The position numbers were made by a program, and so were the translations under genes. Shown piece after piece: positions 1 through 7,133 of a stretch of 14,883 nt of DNA (its first letter is position 1; every line of letters starts with the position of its first letter). The DNA comes from Clostridia bacterium (GTDB lineage: Bacteria > Bacillota > Clostridia > Christensenellales > Borkfalkiaceae), in the NCBI GenBank assembly GCA_017504065.1, contig JAFVRU010000022.1, forward strand, positions 1 through 14,883, read 5' to 3'. The notes beneath the pieces were generated by a model, which worked only from the letters and a program-made list of their open reading frames with translations, searched no databases and was not told where the DNA came from.

Positions 1-130
1 GATTGATTATGACGAGTTGAATGCATTCACCGTACAGTTCGCGCCTGAATCTTGCAGCGCGGCAGGGGAAGAAAACCCGTTGCTGAAACGGTTTGAAGCG
101 CTTATGCAAAAGGAGAAAGAAAATGCCTAA
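1..130 (+). CDS. carA: Carbamoyl-phosphate synthetase small (glutaminase) subunit, C-terminal fragment
   Basis: Only the last 42 codons are present; the gene begins left of the window, and the first whole codon is at base 2. CarA hydrolyses glutamine and passes ammonia to CarB for carbamoyl phosphate, the precursor of pyrimidines and arginine. The fragment contains VQFAPES followed by a short acidic stretch and LLKRFEALM. This aligns with the end of CarA, where a VQ(F/Y)HPEAS block is followed by an LFDxF helix. The stop codon (128-130) overlaps the carB start by 8 bases, the usual carA-carB arrangement. The oddity is Ala where the HPE block should carry the catalytic His of the Cys-His-Glu triad. 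The assignment rests on this short tail and on the position directly before carB; another class I amidotransferase is possible but unlikely here. Confidence 0.8.
   Translation, partial: IDYDELNAFTVQFAPESCSAAGEENPLLKRFEALMQKEKENA
111..115 (+). promoter_or_regulatory. Ribosome binding site of carB-dapF
   Basis: AGGAG lies 7 bases before the ATG at 123, inside the end of carA. It fixes the start at 123 rather than the in-frame TTG at 93, which would add ten basic residues absent from the CarB family. Confidence 0.8.
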
Positions 131-3100
131 AAGAAGTGATATTAAAAAAGTATTGGTGATTGGCTCAGGTCCGATCGTAATTGGACAAGCTGCGGAATTC
201 GACTATGCAGGCGCGCAGGCTTGCCGCGTGATGAAAAGCGAAGGGATTAACGTTGTTTTGTGTAACTCCAACCCCGCAACGATCATGACGGACAAAGCGC
301 TTGCCGACGAAATTTATCTCGAACCGTTGACGGAAGAATCCTTGAAACGGATCATCATTAAGGAAAAACCCGACAGTTTGTTGGCGTCGTTGGGCGGACA
401 AACGGGCTTGACGATGGGGTGCAAGCTCGCAAAATCGGGATTTTTGGAACAACACGGCGTAAAATTGATCGGCACGAAATTGGACGCGATCGATCGCTCG
501 GAAGACCGTGAGTTGTTCAAAGAAACAATGGAAAAAATCAACCAACCCTGCGTTCCGTCGGATATCGCTTATACGGTAGACGGGTGTGTGGAGATTGCAA
601 ATCGGCTCGGTTATCCCGTGATCGTCCGTCCTGCGTATACGCTCGGCGGCGCGGGTGGCGGCGTTGCGTATAACGAAGAAGAATTGCGTTTGATTTCCCA
701 TAACGGCTTGATGCTTTCGCCGATCACGCAGGTATTGATTGAAAAATACATCGCGGGTTGGAAAGAAATCGAGTTTGAAGTTTTGCGCGATAGCGCAGGC
801 AACGTTTTGACTGTTTGTTCGATGGAAAACGTCGATCCCGTCGGGATTCATACGGGCGACTCCATCGTCGTTGCTCCTGCGGTTACGCTGTCCACGAAAG
901 AATATAATATGCTCCGTACGTCGGCGCTTGCGATCATCAGCGAGTTGGGGATCGAAGGCGGCTGTAACGTACAGTTTGCTTTGAATCCCGATTCGTTCGA
1001 ATATTCGGTAATCGAAGTAAATCCCCGCGTCAGCCGTTCGTCGGCGCTCGCTTCGAAAGCGACGGGATTCCCGATCGCAAAGGTTACGTCGAAGATCGCG
1101 CTCGGGTATACGTTGGACGAAATCGTCAACGACGTAACGGGCAATACGTACGCTTGTTTCGAGCCTACGATTGACTATTTGGTTGTAAAGATGCCCAAGT
1201 GGCCGTTTGATAAATTCTTGTATGCGAAGCGGGAGCTGGGTACGAGAATGAAAGCGACGGGCGAAGTCATGTCGATCGGTACGTCTTTCGAAATGGCGAT
1301 GATGAAAGCGGTACGCGGCGCGGAAATTTCGTGCAGCACCTTTAATTATAAGAAGTTCTTACATTCGACGAAAGAAGAATTGCTGGCGAAACTTCCCGAA
1401 AAGACAGACGAGCGGATTTTCGTTGTGTATGCCGCGTTGAAGAAGGGCGTAACGGTAGACGAAGTATTCGAGATTACGAAGATTGACCGTTGGTTCTTGA
1501 ACAAGTTTAAAAATCTCATCGCTTACGAAGAAGCTTTGGCTACGCAAAAGTTGACGAGAGAATTGTACGAAGAAGGGAAGCGTTTGGGGTATTTGGATAA
1601 GGATATCGCCGCGTTCAGCGGACAAAAAATCCCGTATCGCAAGAAAGTAGCGTATAAGATGGTGGACACTTGCGCTGCGGAATTCCCCGCGAAAACGCCG
1701 TATTTCTATTCGACGTTCGATCCCAAGGAACACGACGAAGCCAAACCGTTCGTGGAAAAGAGTAAGAAAAAACGTATCGTCGTTATCGGCTCAGGTCCGA
1801 TCCGTATCGGACAAGGGATCGAATTCGACTATTCGTCCGTGCATTGCGTATGGACGCTGAAAGAGCTCGGTTACGAAGTGGTCATCATTAACAATAACCC
1901 CGAAACCGTTTCCACAGACTTCGATACGGCGGATAGATTGTATTTTGAACCGTTGACTCCCGAAGACGTGCAACACGTGCTCGACGTCGAAAAACCGTAC
2001 GGCGTTATCATTACGTTCGGCGGACAAACGGCGATCAATCTTTGCGCGTATTTCTCGACGCACGGCGTTCGGATTTTGGGTACGTCGGCGGATAGCGTGG
2101 ACGCAGCGGAAGACCGCGAACGTTTCGAAGCATTGTTGGATAAGTACTCGATTCCGCGCCCGAAAGCGATTACGGTCATGACCAAAGAAGAAGCGCTTGC
2201 GGCGGCAGAAAAGTTGGAATATCCCGTATTACTCCGTCCGTCCTACGTTATCGGCGGGCAAAACATGACGATTGCGTTCACGGAAGAAGACGTTTGTCGG
2301 TATATGGACGTAATTTTGGCGCAAGGCATCGAAAACCCTGTGCTTTGCGATAAGTATTTGATGGGGACGGAGTTGGAAGTCGACGCGATTTCCGACGGGA
2401 AAGACGTACTCATTCCCGGAATCATGCAGCATATCGAACGTACGGGGATTCACTCGGGCGACTCGATTGCGGTATACCCGCCGTACAATCTCGAAGATAC
2501 GATGCTGGAGAAAATTATCGAAGTTTCCACCCAGCTCGCGTTGGAGTTAAAAACCAAAGGCTTGATCAATATTCAATATTTGATCTATCGCGGACAGTTG
2601 TACGTAATTGAAGTAAACCCCCGCGCATCGCGGACAGTTCCGTATATCTCCAAGGTAACGGGCGTGCCGATGGTAGAGCTTGCGACGAAGATCATCGTCG
2701 GGGCGAAGCTCAAAAAACTCGGGTTCGGTACGGGCTTGTACCCGTCGTCGCCGTACGTTGCGGTGAAAGTGCCTGTGTTCAGCTTTGAAAAGCTCAACGA
2801 CGTGAACTCGCAATTAGGTCCGCAAATGAAGTCTACGGGCGAAGTTTTGGGGATTGGTAAAACGATGGGCGAAGCGATGTTCAAAGGTCTTGTTTCGGCG
2901 GGCTTTAAAATGTGCCACCCGTCCGAACGTCGTCCCGTCGGCGTGTATATGACGGTAAACGATCAAGACAAGCTCGACGTCTTGACGATTGCGAAGAAAT
3001 TCGGGGATTTGGGCTGTACCATGTATGCAACGAAAGGTACGGCGAAGGTCATTAACGATTTGGGTATCGATTGTAGCGTTGTAGACCGTTTGTCGGCTAC

Positions 3101-4178
3101 GGATACGGTGATCAAGCTGATGGACGAAGGCAAGATCGACTATATCGTGTATACAGGTAAAACGGATATGGAATCCATCAACGACTTTATTCGGCTGCAC
3201 CACCATGCGATTTTGCTCGGGATTACGGTGCTTACCGCGCTGGATACGGCGAATGCGTTGGCGGATATTATTGCAAGTAAATTCACCGAAGACAATACGG
3301 AGCTTGTCGATATCAACGCGTTGCGTACGGAGAAATTGAAGCTCCATTTCACGAAGATTCAATCTTGCGGAAACGATTATATCGTCTTTGATAACCGCGA
3401 CGGGAAGATTACCTGTCCCGAATCGATTGCGGTCGATTACGTGATTCCGCACTACGGGATTGGCGGCGACGGAATCGCGCTCATTGAACACTCGGACGTT
3501 GCGGACGCGAAAATGCGCGTATTCAATAAAAACGGTTCGGAAGCGCAAACGAGCGGGAATGCAATCCGTTGTATCGGGAAATATCTCTACGAAAAAGGGA
3601 TTGTCAAAAAGACGGAAATGCAAATTGAAACCGCAACGGGCGTCAACGACGTGAAAGTGTATTCGTTTAGCGGTAAAGTCAACTCCGCGAGCGTAACGCT
3701 GGGGAAAGCGGAAATCGCAGGGGAAAAGATTCCTTGCGTATGGAAAGAAAAGCAAATCGTCAACAAGCCCGTAGTGATCGGCGGCAAGCCGTATGAAATT
3801 ACGCTTGTCAACGTCGGGAATCCCCATTGTATCGTCTATTGCGATAAAGTGGACGCGATCGACGTGGAATCGGTTGGACCTGAATTCGAACATTGCGAAT
3901 ATTTCCCCGAAAGCATCAATACGGAATTCGTGCGTATCGTGAACAAGGTTACGATCAAGATGCGGGTTTGGGAACGCGGTAGCGGTGAAACTTGGGCTTG
4001 CGGTACGGGCGCTTGCGCGGCGGTCGTAGCGGCTGTGCTCGGCGGGTATTGCGAAAAGGAAACGAATATTACGGTAAAACTCCGTGGCGGGGATTTGACG
4101 GTCAACTATCACGAAAACGGTACGGTGGAACTGATGGGGAGCGTGAAAACCGTTTACGAAGGTACTTTGGAAATTTAA
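123..4178 (+). CDS. carB: Carbamoyl-phosphate synthetase large subunit fused to diaminopimelate epimerase (CarB-DapF)
   Basis: A single uninterrupted reading frame of 1351 codons. Residues 1-1072 form a full CarB, which makes carbamoyl phosphate from bicarbonate, ammonia and two ATP. The two homologous halves start with GSGPIVIGQ (14-22) and GSGPIRIGQ (556-564). Each has an ATP-grasp domain (RPAYTLGGAGGG in the first, RPSYVIGGQ in the second) and a VIEVNPR strand. An MGS-type allosteric domain runs from about 937 to 1060. Residues about 1073-1351 form a full-length DapF, joined by a short linker ending ELVDINALRTEKLK. CarB is normally about 1,060-1,075 residues and DapF about 275, so both parts are complete. 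The stop is followed by a membrane-protein gene after 15 bases. Regulation is not evident, because the operon promoter lies outside the window. Separate proteolytic products cannot be excluded. Confidence 0.96.
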   Translation: MPKRSDIKKVLVIGSGPIVIGQAAEFDYAGAQACRVMKSEGINVVLCNSNPATIMTDKALADEIYLEPLTEESLKRIIIKEKPDSLLASLGGQTGLTMGCKLAKSGFLEQHGVKLIGTKLDAIDRSEDRELFKETMEKINQPCVPSDIAYTVDGCVEIANRLGYPVIVRPAYTLGGAGGGVAYNEEELRLISHNGLMLSPITQVLIEKYIAGWKEIEFEVLRDSAGNVLTVCSMENVDPVGIHTGDSIVVAPAVTLSTKEYNMLRTSALAIISELGIEGGCNVQFALNPDSFEYSVIEVNPRVSRSSALASKATGFPIAKVTSKIALGYTLDEIVNDVTGNTYACFEPTIDYLVVKMPKWPFDKFLYAKRELGTRMKATGEVMSIGTSFEMAMMKAVRGAEISCSTFNYKKFLHSTKEELLAKLPEKTDERIFVVYAALKKGVTVDEVFEITKIDRWFLNKFKNLIAYEEALATQKLTRELYEEGKRLGYLDKDIAAFSGQKIPYRKKVAYKMVDTCAAEFPAKTPYFYSTFDPKEHDEAKPFVEKSKKKRIVVIGSGPIRIGQGIEFDYSSVHCVWTLKELGYEVVIINNNPETVSTDFDTADRLYFEPLTPEDVQHVLDVEKPYGVIITFGGQTAINLCAYFSTHGVRILGTSADSVDAAEDRERFEALLDKYSIPRPKAITVMTKEEALAAAEKLEYPVLLRPSYVIGGQNMTIAFTEEDVCRYMDVILAQGIENPVLCDKYLMGTELEVDAISDGKDVLIPGIMQHIERTGIHSGDSIAVYPPYNLEDTMLEKIIEVSTQLALELKTKGLINIQYLIYRGQLYVIEVNPRASRTVPYISKVTGVPMVELATKIIVGAKLKKLGFGTGLYPSSPYVAVKVPVFSFEKLNDVNSQLGPQMKSTGEVLGIGKTMGEAMFKGLVSAGFKMCHPSERRPVGVYMTVNDQDKLDVLTIAKKFGDLGCTMYATKGTAKVINDLGIDCSVVDRLSATDTVIKLMDEGKIDYIVYTGKTDMESINDFIRLHHHAILLGITVLTALDTANALADIIASKFTEDNTELVDINALRTEKLKLHFTKIQSCGNDYIVFDNRDGKITCPESIAVDYVIPHYGIGGDGIALIEHSDVADAKMRVFNKNGSEAQTSGNAIRCIGKYLYEKGIVKKTEMQIETATGVNDVKVYSFSGKVNSASVTLGKAEIAGEKIPCVWKEKQIVNKPVVIGGKPYEITLVNVGNPHCIVYCDKVDAIDVESVGPEFEHCEYFPESINTEFVRIVNKVTIKMRVWERGSGETWACGTGACAAVVAAVLGGYCEKETNITVKLRGGDLTVNYHENGTVELMGSVKTVYEGTLEI
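3339..4178 (+). other. dapF: DapF (diaminopimelate epimerase) domain of the CarB-DapF fusion
   Basis: DapF converts LL- to meso-diaminopimelate for lysine and peptidoglycan, using two active-site cysteines. Family landmarks in order: KLHFTKIQSCGNDYIVFD at the domain start (1073), GIGGDG, FNKNGSEAQTSGNAIRC (Ser1144 at the usual first catalytic Cys), GNPHC (1232-1236), then NTEFV and ERGSGETWACGTGACA with the second catalytic Cys at 1293. I see no start codon with a ribosome binding site at the domain junction, so it is translated only as part of the fusion. With Cys replaced by Ser on one face, activity may be reduced, altered or lost. Some DapF-like sequences may naturally carry Ser here, so loss of function is not proven. 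Confidence 0.92.
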
Positions 4179-4193
4179 CGTTAGGGGGATAGT

Positions 4194-4778
4194 ATGGACG
4201 TTTTTTATGAAGAAAGTTCAATGCCAAAAAAAGCAAAAAGCGGCGCGCGAAAGTATAAAATTTTGCATATCATTTCCATGATCTTTTTGGTGATCGGGTT
4301 TATCTTTTTGCTCATGACCATCTTGTTTATTCCCGATCCGTCGGCGCTGATTTGGGGTATGCAAGCGATTATGCTGTTTTCGTTTTGGTTCTTGTTCTAT
4401 AAATGGAAATCCCGTTGCAATATCAGTTACGACTACGTATTCGTATCGGGGGAGCTGCGAATTTCCAAAGTCTTTAACGTGAATAGACGTCGGCTGTTGG
4501 TTCGGATCGACTGTCAAGACATGATTCAAGTTGGCGACGTCGATAATCCGTCGTTTGACCGTTTTTCGTCCGATCCGTCGGTGAAAACGGTTGTTTGCAC
4601 GACGAACGACGAAGCGAGCGCTGAAAAGTTCTTTATGTATATTTTGGCTGCGGTGGACGGTAGTAAAAAACTTTACGTTTTGGAATGCCGTGAGAATTTG
4701 TTAATGAACATCTTGAAATTTGCGAAGCGCAGCACCTTGGAAAGCGATTACGTAATGCAGGACAGAAAACAAAAATAA
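4194..4778 (+). CDS. Two-helix membrane protein of unknown function
   Basis: A 194-residue protein I cannot assign. A basic N-terminus (PKKAKSGARKYK) precedes two hydrophobic segments at about 23-47 and 51-69, joined by a very short turn. A soluble domain of about 120 residues follows. It begins YDYVFVSGELRISKVF, has a basic RRRLL stretch and alternates beta-type strands, so it may be a small beta-rich cytoplasmic domain. It vaguely recalls small conserved Clostridia proteins of DUF6106 type, but I cannot confirm that. The start at 4194 has AGGGGG five bases upstream; the internal ATG at 4221 has only a weak site. It sits 15 bases after carB-dapF and three bases before nifS, so it is surely co-transcribed. 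Context gives no firm role. Confidence 0.85.
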   Translation: MDVFYEESSMPKKAKSGARKYKILHIISMIFLVIGFIFLLMTILFIPDPSALIWGMQAIMLFSFWFLFYKWKSRCNISYDYVFVSGELRISKVFNVNRRRLLVRIDCQDMIQVGDVDNPSFDRFSSDPSVKTVVCTTNDEASAEKFFMYILAAVDGSKKLYVLECRENLLMNILKFAKRSTLESDYVMQDRKQK

Positions 4779-4781
4779 GCT

Positions 4782-5912
4782 ATGATTTATTTGGATAATG
4801 CGGCAACAACGAAACCCAATCTCGCTGCGTTGGAAAAGGCAAAAACGTATTTGACGGAGCAATACTTTAATCCGTCCGCGTTATATAAAGAAGGGTATAC
4901 AATTTCGGGCGAGCTTAAAAAAGCGCGCTCGGTTTTGCTTTCCAAGATCGCCGATGAAACGGCGTTTGAGTTGGTGTTTACGTCGTGCGGTACGGAATCG
5001 GACAACCAAGCAACGTTCGGCTTTGCTCGGCGCGGGAATGCCGTTACGACCGCAGGGGAGCATTCCGCTATAGCAGCGGCTTTTGCGGAGCTAAAAAACA
5101 AAGGAATCGCCGAGCCGCGTTTTGCGCCGTTGGAGCAAGACGGACGAGTCAACGTGGAAAAATTGCTTGCGTTGGTGGACGAAAAAACGAGTTTTGTTTC
5201 CGTAATGCACGTGAATAACGAACTCGGTTCGATCAACGATATCAACGCGATTGCAAAACTCGTTAAACAAAAAAATCCCCGCGTGATCTTCCATAGCGAC
5301 GGCGTACAAGCGTACGGGAAACTACCGTTTCGGCTTGCTAAAGAAGTGGATTTATATTCGATCAGCGCGCACAAACTCGGCGGATTAAAGGGAGTTGGCG
5401 GGTTGATCAAGCGGAAATCTTTGACGCTTGCGCCGTATATTATCGGCGGTGGGCAGGAAGCAGGCAGGCGAAGCGGTACGGAAAACGTGTTTGGGATTCA
5501 ACAATTCGCGTTTGCGGCGGAAGAGAAGTTTTCGACGTTAAAAGCCGATTTCGAGCGGATCAAGACTTTACGGGAAACGTTGTGGAACGGCTTGGATCAA
5601 ACGATTTTTCAACGTTTGTCGCCGATGGACGGTTCACCGTATATTCTCAATATTTCGGCGGTAGGTTTGCGTGGAGAAGTCCTGTTGCATTTGGCAAACG
5701 ACAAAGGGTTGTTGATCGGGACGGGCTCGGCTTGTTCTTCCAATGCAAAAACACGGTACAGCAAGGTGGTTTTGGCTTGCGGGTATAACGAACAGGTTGC
5801 GGACGGCGTGTTGCGGATTAGTTTTTCTTCCGCGACAACGGAAGCGGAGATTGCGGAAGCAATCGGGATTTTAAATGAAATCGGGCGCGATTTGCGCAAG
5901 AGAATGCAATAA
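4782..5912 (+). CDS. nifS: Cysteine desulfurase, NifS/IscS family
   Basis: A pyridoxal-phosphate enzyme that removes sulfur from cysteine, leaving alanine and a persulfide on its active-site Cys. Visible landmarks are YLDNAATT at 3-10, GEHSA with His94 stacking on the cofactor, HSDGVQ with Asp173, SAHKLGG with the PLP-binding Lys198, and GTGSACSS with catalytic Cys318 on a mobile loop. The length of 376 residues is normal. ThiI starts 13 bases downstream, the same pairing as nifZ-thiI of Bacillus subtilis, where the desulfurase is dedicated to tRNA 4-thiouridine. No good ribosome binding site precedes the ATG. The previous stop is only three bases away, so initiation is probably coupled to translation of the upstream gene. 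A general Fe-S cluster role cannot be excluded from sequence alone. Confidence 0.95.
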   Translation: MIYLDNAATTKPNLAALEKAKTYLTEQYFNPSALYKEGYTISGELKKARSVLLSKIADETAFELVFTSCGTESDNQATFGFARRGNAVTTAGEHSAIAAAFAELKNKGIAEPRFAPLEQDGRVNVEKLLALVDEKTSFVSVMHVNNELGSINDINAIAKLVKQKNPRVIFHSDGVQAYGKLPFRLAKEVDLYSISAHKLGGLKGVGGLIKRKSLTLAPYIIGGGQEAGRRSGTENVFGIQQFAFAAEEKFSTLKADFERIKTLRETLWNGLDQTIFQRLSPMDGSPYILNISAVGLRGEVLLHLANDKGLLIGTGSACSSNAKTRYSKVVLACGYNEQVADGVLRISFSSATTEAEIAEAIGILNEIGRDLRKRMQ

Positions 5913-5913
5913 A

Positions 5914-5920
5914 AAGGTGG
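5914..5920 (+). promoter_or_regulatory. Ribosome binding site of thiI
   Basis: AAGGTGG ends five bases before the GTG at 5926. It selects this start over the in-frame ATG at 5875, which lies inside nifS and would add 17 residues not found in the ThiI family. Confidence 0.75.
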
Positions 5921-5925
5921 CAAAA

Positions 5926-7083
5926 GTGAAAAAAGTCATTATTATCCGCTATGCGGAAATATTCTTAAAAAAGAAAAACCGTGGTTTTTTCGAACGCGCT
6001 TTTGAAAATAATATGCAACGCGCGCTCAAAGGCTACACGTACGATTTGGTAAAACAAAGCGGTCGGTATTTGATTGAGAACTTCCAAGCGGAAGAAGCGG
6101 AAGAAATGTTGTCGAAACTGCAAAAAGTATTCGGAGCGCATTCGTTTAGCATTGCGCAGGAAACGTCGTCCGATTTGGACTCGATTTTCGAAGCGGCGAA
6201 ATCCTACTGCCTTGAAAGCGGTACGTTCAAAGTGGATACGCACCGCGGGGATAAACGCTATCCCTTAACTTCTATCGAAATCAGTCGTGAAATCGGCGCG
6301 AAAATACTCGAATACGCGAAAGGAAAGCTGAAAGTGGACGTGCATAACCCGTCGTTTACCGTGCACGTTGACGTGCGCGATCACGGCAAAGCGCTTGTAT
6401 TTGGGGAGTTTATCGACGGCGCGAACGGTATGCCCGTCGGAACGGCAGGCAAGGGACTTTTGCTGCTTTCAGGCGGAATTGATAGCCCTGTCGCAGGGTA
6501 CATGATGGCAAAACGCGGTCTGAAAGTGGATTGTTTGCATTTCCATAGCTATCCTTACACGAATATGCAAGCCAAAGAAAAAGTGGTGGATTTGGCGAAT
6601 ATTTTAGCGGAGTATACCTGCGGAACGAGATTGTATACGGTTAGCGTAACGCATATCCAAGAAGCCATTCACGAGAAATGTAAAGCGGAACTGATGATTA
6701 CGCTACTTCGTAGATTTATGTATCGGATTGCGGAGCGTCATGCGTTGCATATCGGCGGACAATGTCTGATTACAGGGGAGAGCCTTGGACAAGTTGCTAG
6801 CCAAACGATCGAAGGTATGACTTCGTCGAATTCGGTGGTAGAGAAATTGCCCGTATTACGCCCGCTCGTCGGGTTTGATAAGAACGAAATTATCGAACGC
6901 TCGGTGAAAATGGGCGCGTATGAAACGTCTATTTTGCCGTTTGAAGATTGTTGCACGGTATTTTTACCCGATTTCCCCGCAATTCGCCCCAAGCTTTCGG
7001 AGATTTTGCGGGAAGAAAGTAAATTGGACGTTGAAGGCTTGATTGCCGAAGCGTTTGCGACTATGGAGAAGATGGAAATTTAA
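5926..7083 (+). CDS. thiI: tRNA 4-thiouridine synthase ThiI, without rhodanese domain
   Basis: ThiI adenylates U8 of tRNA and inserts sulfur to give 4-thiouridine; in some bacteria it also serves thiazole synthesis. With the GTG start the protein is 385 residues. An N-terminal ferredoxin-like and THUMP region (about 1-165) opens with KKVIIIRYAEIFLK and includes RGDKRYPLTSIE. The PP-loop pyrophosphatase domain has GLLLLSGGIDSPVAGYMM with the loop at 182-187, then ITGESLGQVASQT and FEDCC with the Cys pair at 342-343. The protein ends soon after, so it lacks the C-terminal rhodanese domain of E. coli ThiI, as in many Bacillota. The adjacent desulfurase is the likely sulfur donor. It is the last gene of the run, and a hairpin terminator follows 15 bases after its stop. 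Confidence 0.96.
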   Translation: MKKVIIIRYAEIFLKKKNRGFFERAFENNMQRALKGYTYDLVKQSGRYLIENFQAEEAEEMLSKLQKVFGAHSFSIAQETSSDLDSIFEAAKSYCLESGTFKVDTHRGDKRYPLTSIEISREIGAKILEYAKGKLKVDVHNPSFTVHVDVRDHGKALVFGEFIDGANGMPVGTAGKGLLLLSGGIDSPVAGYMMAKRGLKVDCLHFHSYPYTNMQAKEKVVDLANILAEYTCGTRLYTVSVTHIQEAIHEKCKAELMITLLRRFMYRIAERHALHIGGQCLITGESLGQVASQTIEGMTSSNSVVEKLPVLRPLVGFDKNEIIERSVKMGAYETSILPFEDCCTVFLPDFPAIRPKLSEILREESKLDVEGLIAEAFATMEKMEI

Positions 7084-7098
7084 AATTTTTAAACGATG

Positions 7099-7130
7099 AA
7101 AAACGGCGTAGGTGTTCCTACGCCGTTTTT
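7099..7130. terminator. Bidirectional intrinsic terminator between thiI and the penicillin-binding protein gene
   Basis: A perfect 14-bp inverted repeat with a 4-base loop (TGTT at 7113-7116). The GC core is CGGCGTAGG/CCTACGCCG, flanked by five A on the left and five T on the right. Read on either strand it gives a stable hairpin with a U-run. It fills the 50-base gap between two convergent genes, so one element can end both transcripts. The minus-strand gene has tandem stops (TAA then TAG) immediately before it. Confidence 0.92.
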
Positions 7131-7133
7131 CTA

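Noticed and set aside
93..122. Upstream TTG start that would lengthen CarB by ten residues
   Set aside because: The ATG at 123 has a well-placed AGGAG and gives the normal CarB N-terminus.
2814..4112. A 432-codon open frame on the minus strand under the CarB-DapF gene
   Set aside because: It is the complement of a gene with clear CarB and DapF motifs throughout, has a low-complexity Arg/Phe/His-rich translation typical of antisense shadow frames, and shows no ribosome binding site or recognisable domain.
3992..4192. A 66-codon plus-strand frame overlapping the end of the DapF domain
   Set aside because: It lies out of frame within conserved DapF coding sequence (the catalytic-Cys block) and has no recognisable product.
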